Counted from the stretch's first letter, positions 44,229 through 53,156 are shown. The stretch: DNA of 57,294 nucleotides from Pontibacter flavimaris (GCF_001907195.1 NZ_LVWA01000011.1:1-57294), one strand, 5' to 3'. Numbers and translations are program-made. The notes: generated by a model from the sequence alone, not told the origin.

Positions 44229-44750
44229 CTACAGCACCACCTTCATCACGTACATGCCGCGGTACTCGGGCTTCATCTGCTCGAACGGCAAGGTATAGGT
44301 GCCGCACTTTACAAAGCCATTCTGCTCATAGAAATCCACGGAGCGGCTGCTGTCCATGGCCTTGAGCCAGATAACGCGCTTGTTATACTTTGCAGCTATA
44401 CTTATAGCGAACTTCACCACTTCCCGACCAATGCCCCTGCCCGAGGCCTCCTTGGTAAGGTAAATCCGCTCCAGCTCCAGCGCCTCCTCCGCCGGGTAGT
44501 CTTCAAAGGCCTTGTGCAGGTTCAGTTTCAGAAAACCCACCAGCTCTTCATCCGCATAGATCAGGTAAAATGCCGCATTCGGATCTGTCAGCTCGTCGCG
44601 CAGGGCTTCTTCGCTAAAGCTGCGGTCCAGGTACCAGTCTCCCCCATCAAACCACAAGTATAAATAGTGGTCGTTGTAGGAGCGGATGGCGATGTCCTGC
44701 AAAGTATAAAGGCCGGTGACGGTGCAGGGGGTGATGCGGATTTCGGGCAT
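44229..44750 (-). CDS. GNAT-family N-acetyltransferase
   Basis: Acetyl-CoA-dependent acetyltransferase of 173 aa. The acetyl-CoA loop is in LERIYLTKEASGRGIGREVVKFA (R-G-x-G-x-x in the form GRGIGR), with a preceding strand FYLIYADEELVGFLKLNL and a final WLKAMDSSRSVDFYEQNGFVKCG typical of GNAT motif B. The substrate cannot be predicted; the general form resembles the widespread ribosomal or small-molecule acetyltransferases of Bacteroidota. It is on the same strand as ypdA with a 103-bp gap and may share its transcript. Confidence 0.9.
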   Translation of the reverse strand: MPEIRITPCTVTGLYTLQDIAIRSYNDHYLYLWFDGGDWYLDRSFSEEALRDELTDPNAAFYLIYADEELVGFLKLNLHKAFEDYPAEEALELERIYLTKEASGRGIGREVVKFAISIAAKYNKRVIWLKAMDSSRSVDFYEQNGFVKCGTYTLPFEQMKPEYRGMYVMKVVL

Positions 44751-44877
44751 GGGTATAGCGGTTTTGCTGCGCTAAATTACTCAAAAACGCGGAGGTCCGG
44801 AAGAATTCAGGAGATGGGTATAAACCAAAAACGGCAGGAAGTCGCCTCCCTGCTGTTTCTCAAAGTATAAATTCTGG

Positions 44878-45996
44878 TTACGCCAACACCTCGCTCAGGC
44901 GGGGCAGTTGCAGCCTGCCAAAGCGGTGCAGCGTGGCCAGGTGCGACCTCACGGCCTGCACCAGCGTTTCGCTTTCGAGGTATGGGATGCCATACTCTGC
45001 TGCAGTGTTCTTCACGATATCGGCAATGGCCGGGTAATGCACATGCGAGATGCGCGGGAACAGGTGATGCTCCACCTGGAAGTTCAGGCCACCCACATAC
45101 CACGAGAGCAGTCTGCTCTTGCGCGAGAAATTAGCCGTCGTGTTCAGTTGGTGGATGGCCCAGTCGTTTTCGATAGTACCGGCCTCAGAAGGCAGCGGGT
45201 GGCTGGTGCCCTCCACCGTATGTGCCAGCTGAAACACGGTGGAAAGTATAATGCCCGCCACAAAGTGCATCAGCAGGAATCCAAGAACAACCTCCCAGAA
45301 CGGGATGCCGAACAGCAGCGTCGGGGCCACCAGTATCGAGAAGAAGTAGAGCACCTTAAACGCCACGATCTTGGCAAACGCCACCTGGTTCTTAGCCTTC
45401 GAATTCGCATTCACGCCGTTGCGGATATAGTGGAAGAACTGCACGAAATCCTTTAGGATAACCCAGTACAGCGTCAGCAAACCGTAGAACATGAAGGCGT
45501 AAGCCCACTGTATCTTATGGTAAAACTTCACCTTTGTGTGGGGTGAGAAGCGCATGAACACAATATCGTCGATGTCCTCGTCCATCTCTACCACGTTGGT
45601 GTAAGTATGGTGCAGGATGTTGTGCTGCAGTTTCCAGTTAAAGGCCGACGCGCCCAGCAGGTTCACGGAGTGCGCCATCAGGTAATTAACGGTTTTGTTT
45701 TTGGAGAAAGCGCCATGGTTGGCGTCGTGCATCACGCTCATCGCCACGCCGGCCACGCCAATCCCCATCACAAACCAAAGCGCCAGGCTGATACCCAGCG
45801 ATGGAGTGAAGGCAAGCATCCCTGCAAAGGGAACAAGGTATAGTAACAGCAGTACAATGCTCTTCACCAGCAAATTACCATTACCTGACTTGGAAAGGTT
45901 ATTCTCTGAGAAGTAAGTATCTACGCGTTTGCGCAAGGTGGCGAAAAAGAGGTTTTTGTCTTTATTGACGAATTTTACTTTGCCTTTTAATTTCAT
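44878..45996 (-). CDS. Acyl-CoA/lipid fatty acid desaturase, copy 1
   Basis: Membrane di-iron desaturase of 372 aa that inserts a double bond into fatty acyl chains. The three histidine boxes are HDANH (90-94), HNILHH (125-130) and QVEHH (307-311); the Q in place of H in the last box is typical of front-end (delta-5/6) or linoleoyl-CoA desaturase-like enzymes. Four transmembrane helices lie between boxes. Unlike eukaryotic front-end enzymes there is no cytochrome b5 domain. It is highly similar throughout to the next gene (both start MKLKGKVKFV), so the two are a tandem duplication. Likely role: adjusting membrane fluidity. Confidence 0.93.
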   Translation of the reverse strand: MKLKGKVKFVNKDKNLFFATLRKRVDTYFSENNLSKSGNGNLLVKSIVLLLLYLVPFAGMLAFTPSLGISLALWFVMGIGVAGVAMSVMHDANHGAFSKNKTVNYLMAHSVNLLGASAFNWKLQHNILHHTYTNVVEMDEDIDDIVFMRFSPHTKVKFYHKIQWAYAFMFYGLLTLYWVILKDFVQFFHYIRNGVNANSKAKNQVAFAKIVAFKVLYFFSILVAPTLLFGIPFWEVVLGFLLMHFVAGIILSTVFQLAHTVEGTSHPLPSEAGTIENDWAIHQLNTTANFSRKSRLLSWYVGGLNFQVEHHLFPRISHVHYPAIADIVKNTAAEYGIPYLESETLVQAVRSHLATLHRFGRLQLPRLSEVLA

Positions 45997-46074
45997 TCAG
46001 TATGCTTGATAATTCGTAAAACGGGCGCGAATTTAGCGCTTTTGGTTTCTAAAAACACTTGCCCGGAAATAATT

Positions 46075-47187
46075 TTAGCCGATCGCCTCGTTCAGGCCCG
46101 GCAGCCTGCCAAAGCGGTGCAGCGTGGCTATATGGGAGCGTACGGCCTGGCCAAGGGTTTCGTTCTCCATGTAAGGGATGCCGAACTCTTCAGCGGTTTC
46201 CTTTACAATGCCGGCAATGGCGGGGTAGTGCACATGGCAGACACGCGGGAACAGGTGATGCTCGATCTGGAAGTTTAACCCGCCCACGTACCATGAAAGC
46301 AGCTTGCTGTGGCGCGAAAAGTTCACGGTGGTGTTCAGTTGGTGTATGGCCCAGTCGTTCTCGATGTTGCCGTTCTCATCGGGCCTTGGGTGGCTCGTGC
46401 CCTCCACCGTGTGCGCCAGCTGGAACACGACGGTAAGTATAATCCCGGCCACAAAGTGCATCAGCAGGAACCCAAGTATAACCTCCAGGAAAGGGATACC
46501 GAAAAACACCGTGGGCACCGCCAGCACCGCAAAGAAGTATAGCACCTTCATGGTGATGATCTTCCCGAGCATGGTGCGGTTCTCGGCAGCCGTGTTGGCA
46601 TTCACGCCGTTGCTGATAAAGAGCTTGTACTGCACAAAATCCTTTGCTACCACCCAATACAGCGTGAGCAGGCCGTAGAACACGAATGCGTACACCCACT
46701 GCAGCTGGTGGAAAAACTTAACTTTGGTGTGCGGCGAGAAGCGGAGCACCAGCCTGTCCTGTATGTCCTCGTCCATCTCCACCACATTGGTGTAGGTATG
46801 GTGCAGGATGTTGTGCTGCAGCTTCCAGTTAAAAGCCGAGCCGCCCACCAGGTTCAGGGTATGGCCCATCAAAAAATTCACTCTTTTATTGCTGGAGAAA
46901 GCGCCGTGGTTGGCGTCGTGCATCACGCTCATGCCAATGCCGGCCACGCCCAGGCCCATCACAAACCAAAGCAGCAAACTAAGCGGGAAAGCGGGCTGCA
47001 GCGCCAGCAGCGCGACAAACGGCAGCACATACGCCAGCAACAGTACCACGCTCTTCACAACCATAGCGGTGTTGGCCGTCCTGGGGATATTGTTCTCTGC
47101 AAAGTATAAATCTACACGCTTGCGGAGGGTGGCGAAGAAGAGGTTTTTATCTTTGGATACGAATTTTACTTTGCCTTTTAGCTTCAT
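46075..47187 (-). CDS. Acyl-CoA/lipid fatty acid desaturase, copy 2
   Basis: Paralogue of the preceding desaturase, 370 aa, with the same three histidine boxes (HDANHGAF, HNILHHTYTN, QIEHHLFP) and the same N- and C-terminal sequences, for example the end LATLHRFGRL. Differences cluster in the second half-loops and membrane segments, suggesting divergence in chain or positional preference after duplication. It is 78 bp upstream of copy 1 on the same strand and could be co-transcribed with it. The ATG at 47187 aligns with the start of copy 1. Confidence 0.93.
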   Translation of the reverse strand: MKLKGKVKFVSKDKNLFFATLRKRVDLYFAENNIPRTANTAMVVKSVVLLLAYVLPFVALLALQPAFPLSLLLWFVMGLGVAGIGMSVMHDANHGAFSSNKRVNFLMGHTLNLVGGSAFNWKLQHNILHHTYTNVVEMDEDIQDRLVLRFSPHTKVKFFHQLQWVYAFVFYGLLTLYWVVAKDFVQYKLFISNGVNANTAAENRTMLGKIITMKVLYFFAVLAVPTVFFGIPFLEVILGFLLMHFVAGIILTVVFQLAHTVEGTSHPRPDENGNIENDWAIHQLNTTVNFSRHSKLLSWYVGGLNFQIEHHLFPRVCHVHYPAIAGIVKETAEEFGIPYMENETLGQAVRSHIATLHRFGRLPGLNEAIG

Positions 47188-47559
47188 AACTAGGGAATAC
47201 GTGTGGTAAAACCAAACTCACAAAAAGGCTGAAAGAGCAAAAGAGTGAATCAAGGATACGGATTAAAAATCTGATTGACAGGTATATGCTCAAATACTGA
47301 ACCAACAATGCAGGCCGGAACTATAAATTTAAGTTATAGGGTGTGCTGGTCCATTAAACGAACTAAAAGCATAAATCAGTATAAGGGTAGGTGCCTGAAA
47401 GAGAAGAAAGTAAGCAGTGAAGTATACTTCCGGTATGCCAATAACACAGCCGGGCCCAAAATGTTCCAAGTATACTTCGGCGGCTTTGCCAAATAAAAAG
47501 GGGCCGACCGAAAATCCGGCCAGCCTCTTCCTTATTTGTTAGCTGCTCCTGCTTCCTGC
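47188..47559. other. Spacer between desaturase copy 2 and lpdA
   Basis: No supported gene. Contains the leader of the desaturase pair, two perfect AAGTATACTT palindromes (47420-47429, 47468-47477) and the lpdA terminator. Confidence 0.6.
47494..47522 (-). terminator. Terminator of lpdA
   Basis: GGCCG...CGGCC hairpin whose minus-strand 3' side runs into CCTTTTT, 38 nt after the lpdA stop. Confidence 0.7.
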
Positions 47560-48954
47560 CTACAGGTGGATCACCTCGTCGTAAGCGGCGGCGGCGGCTT
47601 CCATAATCGCCTCGCTCATGGTTGGGTGCGGGTGCACCGCCTTGATCATTTCGTGGCCGGTGGTCTCCAGTTTACGGGCTACTACCACCTCGGCGATCAT
47701 CTCGGTTACGTTGGCACCGATCATGTGCGCGCCCAGGAACTCGCCATACTTGGCGTCAAATATTACTTTCACGAAACCATCCTTGGCACCGGCGGCGCTT
47801 GCCTTACCAGAAGCAGAGAACGGGAACTTGCCTATCTTAACCTCCAGGCCTTGCTCGCGGGCTGCCTTCTCGGTCAGGCCCACAGAGGCGATCTCCGGAG
47901 AGCAGTACGTACAGCCCGGGATGTTGCCGTAGTTCAGCGGCTCAGGGTTCTGGCCGGCTATCTTCTCCACGCAGATAATACCTTCGGCAGAGGCCACGTG
48001 CGCCAGCGCAGGGCCCGGCACGATGTCGCCGATCGCGTAGATGCCGTCCACGTTGGTTTTGTAGAACTCATCCACCACCACGCGGCCGCGGTCTACTTTA
48101 ATGCCCAGTTCCTCCAGGCCGATGTTCTCCAGGTTTGTCTGGATACCCACGGCAGAAAGCACTACCTCAGCCTCCAGTATCTCTTCGCCTTTGGCCGTTT
48201 TAACGGTAACCTTGCACAAGTCGCCCTTCGTGTCCACGTGCTCTACAGAAGAGTCGGTCATGATGTTGATGCCGGACTTGCGGAACGACTTGGAAAGTTG
48301 GCGTGACACCTCCTCGTCCTCTACCGGCACAATGTTCGGCATGTACTCCACGATCGTCACCTTCGTGCCCATCGCGTTGTAGAAGTAGGCAAACTCCACA
48401 CCGATGGCGCCGGAACCCACCACGACCATACTTTCAGGCTTCTTGTCCAGGGCCATGGCCTGGCGGTAGCCGATGATCTTCTTGCCGTCGATAGGCAGGT
48501 TCGGCAGCTCGCGGGAGCGGGCACCGGTGGCGATGATGATGTTATCAGCCTCCACCGTGCTTTTCTTGCCTTCTGCGTCCGTCACTTCCAGCTTGCCTTT
48601 GGCCACCACTTTTCCGTTGCCCATGATCGCATCGATCTTGTTCTTGCGGAACAGGAACTGGATGCCTTTGCTCATGCCGTCGGCCACGCCGCGGCTGCGC
48701 TGGATCACTTTATCAAAATCCACCGAAGCCTCGCCGATGGTGATACCATAATCAGCAGCATGGTTGATGTACTCGAAAACGTTCGCGCTTTTCAGCAGTG
48801 CCTTGGTCGGGATACAGCCCCAGTTCAGGCAGATGCCACCCAGCGACTCGCGCTCCACAACGCCCACCTTCAAACCAAGCTGCGACGCACGGATTGCCGC
48901 CACGTAACCGCCCGGGCCACTACCCAGCACTACTAAATCGTATTTTGATGCCAT
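47560..48954 (-). CDS. lpdA: Dihydrolipoyl dehydrogenase (E3)
   Basis: Flavoprotein E3 of 464 aa that reoxidises dihydrolipoyl groups of 2-oxoacid dehydrogenase complexes and the glycine cleavage system. It has FAD-binding GSGPGGYVAAIRA (9-21), the redox-active disulfide GGICLNWGCIPTKALL, NAD-binding GSGAIGVEFAYF, FAD motif IYAIGDIVPGPALAH and the C-terminal catalytic His-Glu pair in HPHPTMSEAIMEA. The frame extends 20 codons upstream, but the ATG at 48954 (MASKYDLVVLGSGPGG) fits the family and lies 18-25 nt after a perfect promoter. No lipoyl domain is fused. Confidence 0.96.
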   Translation of the reverse strand: MASKYDLVVLGSGPGGYVAAIRASQLGLKVGVVERESLGGICLNWGCIPTKALLKSANVFEYINHAADYGITIGEASVDFDKVIQRSRGVADGMSKGIQFLFRKNKIDAIMGNGKVVAKGKLEVTDAEGKKSTVEADNIIIATGARSRELPNLPIDGKKIIGYRQAMALDKKPESMVVVGSGAIGVEFAYFYNAMGTKVTIVEYMPNIVPVEDEEVSRQLSKSFRKSGINIMTDSSVEHVDTKGDLCKVTVKTAKGEEILEAEVVLSAVGIQTNLENIGLEELGIKVDRGRVVVDEFYKTNVDGIYAIGDIVPGPALAHVASAEGIICVEKIAGQNPEPLNYGNIPGCTYCSPEIASVGLTEKAAREQGLEVKIGKFPFSASGKASAAGAKDGFVKVIFDAKYGEFLGAHMIGANVTEMIAEVVVARKLETTGHEMIKAVHPHPTMSEAIMEAAAAAYDEVIHL

Positions 48955-48978
48955 AGTCTCTTTGTTATAGTTTGTTGA

Positions 48979-49009
48979 CAAAATTAAACGATAATCCCAA
49001 CACTGCAAA
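48979..49009 (-). promoter_or_regulatory. Bacteroidota-type promoter of lpdA
   Basis: On the minus strand TTTG (49009-49006), exactly 19 nt, then TAATTTTG (48986-48979) reproduce the TTTG-N19-TAnnTTTG consensus without mismatch. The -7 box ends 24 bp before the lpdA ATG. Confidence 0.78.
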
Positions 49010-49096
49010 ACCACCTTCTATATCCCTGGCTTTTAGTACAATGGCAGGAACTTGATAGGACTTACGGCCCCTTGTATGATTATTATCCTAAATTAA

Positions 49097-49127
49097 TTTT
49101 GAGAGTGCCCCATACTGCCGTACTTTA
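49097..49127 (+). promoter_or_regulatory. Candidate promoter of the TPR gene
   Basis: TTTG (49097-49100), 19 nt, then TACTTTAG (49120-49127), one mismatch from TAnnTTTG, 28 bp before the ATG. Confidence 0.55.
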
Positions 49128-49155
49128 GCCCCAAAAGTATAAATTCTGCGTGCGT

Positions 49156-49764
49156 ATGCTTAAAATTCTACCCCTTTTATTTTTTGTGCTTATCACCCTC
49201 TCTGCAGCTGCACAGCAAACGGCAAAAGATTTCTTTAGAAACGGAAATGAGCAGTTCAAGGCCGCAAGGTACACCGAGGCGATACAGCAATACGACGAGG
49301 TGCTGCGGTTGGAGCCACGCCACGCCCCCACCCTTACCAACCGCGGCGTAGCCAAAGACCGTCTGCGCGACTACCGGGGCGCCATCGAGGATTTCACCAG
49401 GGCCATCGCCGCCAATAAAAAGTATGCCGAGGCTTACCTGAGCCGCGGCCTCTCCCGCTACAACATGCGCGAGTACAAAGCCGCGCTGCAGGATTTTAAC
49501 AAAGGGCTGGAACTGAACCCCAAGGACGCCCGCGCTTTTAACAACCGCGGCCTGGTGCGCTACGCCCTCAAAGACTACAGCGGCGCCATCTCCGACTACA
49601 CCAAAGCCCTGGAACTGGACAAGGATTACGCCGAAGCTTACTACAACCGCGGCGCGCCGCGCTACAACATCGGCGAGAAAGCCAACGCCTGCTCCGACTG
49701 GTCCAGAGCCAAGAAACTGGGCCTGAAAGAAGCCGAGCCCTACCTGAAGAAGTATTGTAAGTAG
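49156..49764 (+). CDS. Secreted tetratricopeptide-repeat protein
   Basis: The 202-aa exported protein has a signal peptide ending SAAAQ (about residue 20) and about five TPR units, for example TAKDFFRNGNEQFKAARYTE, YAEAYLSRGLSRYNMREYKA, DARAFNNRGLVRYALKDYSG and YAEAYYNRGAPRYNIGEKA. The final unit carries ACSDWSRAKKLG, a Sel1/TPR ending common in Bacteroidota periplasmic TPR proteins. It presumably mediates protein-protein contacts in the periplasm; the partner is unknown. A GTG lies two codons upstream (49150) but the ATG at 49156 is preferred. Its 3' end faces island E. Confidence 0.9.
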   Translation: MLKILPLLFFVLITLSAAAQQTAKDFFRNGNEQFKAARYTEAIQQYDEVLRLEPRHAPTLTNRGVAKDRLRDYRGAIEDFTRAIAANKKYAEAYLSRGLSRYNMREYKAALQDFNKGLELNPKDARAFNNRGLVRYALKDYSGAISDYTKALELDKDYAEAYYNRGAPRYNIGEKANACSDWSRAKKLGLKEAEPYLKKYCK

Positions 49765-49789
49765 GACCAGTGTATAACGTAATTTAAGT

Positions 49790-50480
49790 AGAAGGGAGGG
49801 GATTCTCATGGTACCGGTTCCAACCACCCCTACCCCTCCTTATCCAAGGACCAAGTAAGGGAGTTCTTTTGTTTGTTTCTGGCGCGAGTCTCCAGACTCG
49901 TGTCCTGCCAATGATGTGAAGTCTCCGACTTCACTGAGGCCGGAGGCATCAGGTTAAGCTCCATGAACGATTATCATCCCCCTGCCCCCTTCAAAAGGGG
50001 GACTTTGGTTCAAGCTGCATAGCAGGCGGCTATCGAATCTGATCCCAGCCTTTGGGTTGAGCGCCTATGCGAGTTTTTCCGGTGACGAGCGCTAGCGAGG
50101 CAGCCCGAGGAACGAGGGCAGGAAAAGCTCCCAGCGCGATGCCCGAAGGCGAGCCCTCTCGGGCTTGAGAGCACCAAAGTATGAAATGCAACTATAGAGT
50201 AAGTTAATCTGGAGGATGAACGGCAGCTAGAAAGGATAGCTTGTTTCAAGCAGAAGGAAGCGGCGGCTAGCAAAGTATGGCTGTAGCAAGTATAGCCGAA
50301 GTATAAAGTATGGCTCAAGTATAAAAAGGCACAAGCGGACGCTTGCGCCAGGAAAGTATAGAAGTATAGCCAAAGTATAAGTATGGCTTTTCAAGACAGC
50401 CAAGTCAGAGACTCGGCACCACCCGTAGGACACAAGCCTGAAGACCTGCGCCAGAAGCAGAAAGTATGCTACATAACAAA
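49790..50480 (-). repeat. Palindrome-module island E
   Basis: Fills the 800 bp between the convergent TPR and M23 genes. Modules: a CCCCTCCTTATCC...GG type module (49824-49866), paired words GGCGCGAGTCTCCAGACTCGTG (49882-49903) and GAAGTC...GACTTC, a CCCCCTTCAAAAGGGGG hairpin (about 49986-50002), the type 1 core in minus orientation (about 50020-50270) with CTCGGGC/GCCCGAG pairs, then a dense AAGTATA stretch and the GGCACAAGCG...CGCTTGCGCC hairpin at 50328-50349. The reading frame crossing the core (50010-50318) is shared with island A and looks like a repeat by-product, not a gene. Confidence 0.82.
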
Positions 50481-50501
50481 CATTTGCCCAAGCCATAAAC
50501 A

Positions 50502-50531
50502 GCAAAAGGCGCCGTTTCCAGCGCCTTTTGC
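50502..50531 (-). terminator. Terminator of the M23 peptidase gene
   Basis: GCAAAAGGCGC-cgtttcca-GCGCCTTTTGC forms an 11-bp stem 33 nt after the M23 stop on the minus strand. Confidence 0.82.
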
Positions 50532-50563
50532 TTTATAAATCAAATGTTCACTAAAGTATAGTT

Positions 50564-51901
50564 TTAAGCATCGTTTGGCTCTTTGGTTTTGCCGGAGGCC
50601 AGTAGCTCCTGTTTCACGTTCTTAATATCAATGGCCTGCATGCGTTGCATGGTTTCTTCCTTTAGCTCGTCAAAGGCATCCAGGTGCTTTTTGTTTATGG
50701 GCTTGGCTGCTGGTAGTTTCACGCTCAGGGCATCTACCTGGCGGCCGTTCTTCCAGAAGCGGTAGCAGAGGTGCGGGCCGGTGGCCAGGCCGGTGCTGCC
50801 AACGTATCCAATCGTCTGCCCCATCTTTACGCGCGCTCCCTTGCGTACGCCTTTTGCAAACTTAGACATGTGCAGGTACTGGGTAGTATAGGTATCGTTG
50901 TGACGCACTTTTACGAAGTAGCCGTTGCCTCTGGTATAATGGGCCGCTACTACCACCCCGTCACCCACCGTACGGATTGGTGTGCCGCGCGGGGCGGCGT
51001 AGTCGGTGCCCAGGTGCGCTTTGTAGCGCTTCTGCACCGGGTGGAAACGGCGCTTGGAGAAGCGGGAACTGATGCGGGTGTACTCCAGCGGCTCCTTCAG
51101 GAAAGCTCTTTTCAGGCTCTGCCCCTTCTGGTCGTAGTAATTGATGCCATTGCCCTCGTCAAACCCGATAGCGTAGATCTCCTCGCCCTCATGCTCGAAA
51201 ACGGCCGACTTCAACTCACCAAAGCCGATGGTCTGGCCATTCACCACTTTCTCCTCATAGATCAGCTTAAAGTTGTCGCCGGGCTGCAGGCGGTTCAGGT
51301 CCAGGCGCCAGGCAAAGATGTCGGCAAAGCTGTTCACCAGTTGCGGCGATCCGCCGGCCTCCACCATGCTTACGTACAGCGAGCTGTTGATCTCACCGGT
51401 AATGGTGCGCTCGATCACTTCTATCTTGCGCTTCTCCAGCGTTACCGCCAGGCTGTCGCGCAGGTCGAAGATCACGTACTCCACCTGGTTGGGTTCATAA
51501 ATAAAGTATTGGGCAGTTTGCGCGGAGTCGCGCTGGTGCAGGATCATGTAGTTACGGCCGGCGGCAATCTTGCGGACGTTAAATATGTCTTTCGCTTTCT
51601 GGGCCAGGTTGTGTACTGTGGGTGCGTCGATGTTGTACTGGGCCAGTAGTTGCGAGAGCACCTCGCCGCGGGCTATCTCCCCTTCCACTATCTCCAGCGA
51701 GTCGGTGGCGATGCCGTAGACGACGGGCGCGGGCAGTTCTAGCTTCTCTCTTTCTTCGGCAACTTCCTCTGTGGGAGCCGCTTCCGCTCGCTTAGACCCC
51801 AGCAGGTTTACCGGGATAAAGTCCAATGTTTGCGCAGCCGTAATGCAGATCAACAACGACAACGCGATCAGGATGGCGAATCCTTTTCTGCGTTTCAACA
51901 T
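50564..51901 (-). CDS. M23-family peptidoglycan endopeptidase
   Basis: Periplasmic, membrane-anchored LytM-type peptidase of 445 aa. One N-terminal hydrophobic segment (about 8-26) is followed by a LysM/OapA-like N-terminal region (about 60-240, with LSQLLAQYNID and LQPGDNFKLIYEEK) and the M23 catalytic domain. Zinc ligands H296 and D300 are in AHLGTDYAAPRGTP and H377 in GPHLCYRFW; the catalytic His H344 is in TQYLHMSKF. The metal-binding set is complete, so this is an active endopeptidase, probably acting in cell-wall growth or separation, of the MepM type. The gene is isolated, with island E downstream. Confidence 0.93.
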   Translation of the reverse strand: MLKRRKGFAILIALSLLICITAAQTLDFIPVNLLGSKRAEAAPTEEVAEEREKLELPAPVVYGIATDSLEIVEGEIARGEVLSQLLAQYNIDAPTVHNLAQKAKDIFNVRKIAAGRNYMILHQRDSAQTAQYFIYEPNQVEYVIFDLRDSLAVTLEKRKIEVIERTITGEINSSLYVSMVEAGGSPQLVNSFADIFAWRLDLNRLQPGDNFKLIYEEKVVNGQTIGFGELKSAVFEHEGEEIYAIGFDEGNGINYYDQKGQSLKRAFLKEPLEYTRISSRFSKRRFHPVQKRYKAHLGTDYAAPRGTPIRTVGDGVVVAAHYTRGNGYFVKVRHNDTYTTQYLHMSKFAKGVRKGARVKMGQTIGYVGSTGLATGPHLCYRFWKNGRQVDALSVKLPAAKPINKKHLDAFDELKEETMQRMQAIDIKNVKQELLASGKTKEPNDA

Positions 51902-52168
51902 AAAATTCGGGGTACCTTTGATTAATAATGGTCACGAAAATAGACTTTAACCTATAAAAATAAAAGTCAATTTTCACACAATATTCAGATTGTAAATATG
52001 TTACCATACTTTCCATGGAATCATACATATAATAAACTCCTATATAGCTACATTTTATACCTCAATTATACCTTTGCCATACTTCCGGCAACCTTCTTAG
52101 CAACAGCAGCTTCCGTGCTGCCTGCCGAGGCCGTTGCAGCCGCTGCATCGGATTATCGAAATCTTTTT

Positions 52169-52176
52169 TAACTTTG
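52169..52176 (+). promoter_or_regulatory. -7-like box upstream of fabG
   Basis: TAACTTTG matches TAnnTTTG and lies 6 bp before the ATG. No -33 TTTG is at the right distance, so this is weak evidence for a leaderless transcript. Confidence 0.3.
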
Positions 52177-52182
52177 GCTCCC

Positions 52183-52929
52183 ATGAAAGCATTAGAAGGA
52201 AAAGTAGCCCTGATCACCGGGGCATCAAAAGGAATAGGACGCGCCATTGCACAGCAGTTTGTGGAGCATGGCGCCCAGGTAGCGTTCACTTACCTCTCGA
52301 GCGTGGAAAAAGGACAGCAACTGGAGCAGGAACTGGCGGCTGGCGGCGGCAAGGTAAAAGGTTACCGCTCCGACGCCTCCGACTACACCCAGGCAGAGCA
52401 ACTGGTAGAGGACGTGGTAAAGGAGTTTGGCAAGATCGACGTGGTGGTGAACAACGCCGGCATCACGCGCGACGGCCTGCTGATGCGCATGAACGAGGAG
52501 CAGTGGGACGCGGTGATGAACGTGAACCTGAAGTCGGTTTTTGCGGTGACCAAGGCGGCTACCAAGCACATGATGCGCGCCAAGAGCGGCTCTGTGATCA
52601 ACATCACCTCGGTGGTAGGCATCAAAGGCAATGCCGGCCAGGCCAACTACGCGGCCTCCAAGGCGGGTATCATCGGCTTTACCAAGTCGGTGGCGCTGGA
52701 GCTGGGCTCGCGTAATATCCGCTGCAACGCCATCGCCCCGGGCTTCATCGAAACCGAGATGACCGGCGAACTGGACCAGAAAGTTGTGGACGAGTGGCGC
52801 AAGGCTATACCTTTGAAGCGCGGCGGCACGCCGGAGGACGTGGCCAAAGCAGCCGTGTTCCTGGCCTCCGACGACTCGGCCTACATCTCCGGCCAGGTGC
52901 TGCAGGTAGACGGCGGCATGCTCACTTAA
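52183..52929 (+). CDS. fabG: 3-oxoacyl-ACP reductase FabG
   Basis: NADPH-dependent short-chain dehydrogenase of 248 aa that reduces 3-oxoacyl-ACP in fatty acid elongation. It shows TGASKGIG (12-19), the NNAGITRDGLLMRM segment typical of FabG, the catalytic Ser in INITSVVGIKGNAGQ, the YAASKAG catalytic Tyr/Lys and the C-terminal PGFIETEMT and SGQVLQVDGGM signatures. The longer frame starts at a TTG inside the -7-like box, whereas the ATG at 52183 (MKALEGKVALITG) fits the family. It stands alone rather than in a fab operon. A TGAATGAG element and a long hairpin follow the stop. Confidence 0.95.
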   Translation: MKALEGKVALITGASKGIGRAIAQQFVEHGAQVAFTYLSSVEKGQQLEQELAAGGGKVKGYRSDASDYTQAEQLVEDVVKEFGKIDVVVNNAGITRDGLLMRMNEEQWDAVMNVNLKSVFAVTKAATKHMMRAKSGSVINITSVVGIKGNAGQANYAASKAGIIGFTKSVALELGSRNIRCNAIAPGFIETEMTGELDQKVVDEWRKAIPLKRGGTPEDVAKAAVFLASDDSAYISGQVLQVDGGMLT

Positions 52930-52961
52930 TTTTGAATGAGTGAATTGTGAATGAGTGAATA
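52929..52961 (+). repeat. Post-stop TGAATGAG element (fabG)
   Basis: ATTTTGAATGAGTGAATTGTG begins at the last base of the fabG TAA and continues GTGAATGAGTGAATA. It has the same opening as the elements at trxA, the NtrY-type kinase and sppA. Confidence 0.75.
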
Positions 52962-52978
52962 AAAATCACTCTGATTTT

Positions 52979-53032
52979 TATAAAGACCAATGCACCTGCG
53001 TTAAGATTACGTTAGTAGCATTGGTCTTTATA
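52979..53032 (+). terminator. Long-loop terminator of fabG
   Basis: ATAAAGACCAATGC and GCATTGGTCTTTAT pair perfectly over 14 bp with a 24-nt loop, followed by TATTTTAAC. Confidence 0.75.
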
Positions 53033-53156
53033 TTTTAACTTTAGTTGATGAGCCCGTCTCAATCGCACATCAAAGTATAAATTAAGCACCAGCACCTATA
53101 CTTGCAGAACTGCCGTAAAGTATAACTCTTTAACTTTCTAACTTTCTAACTTAAAA

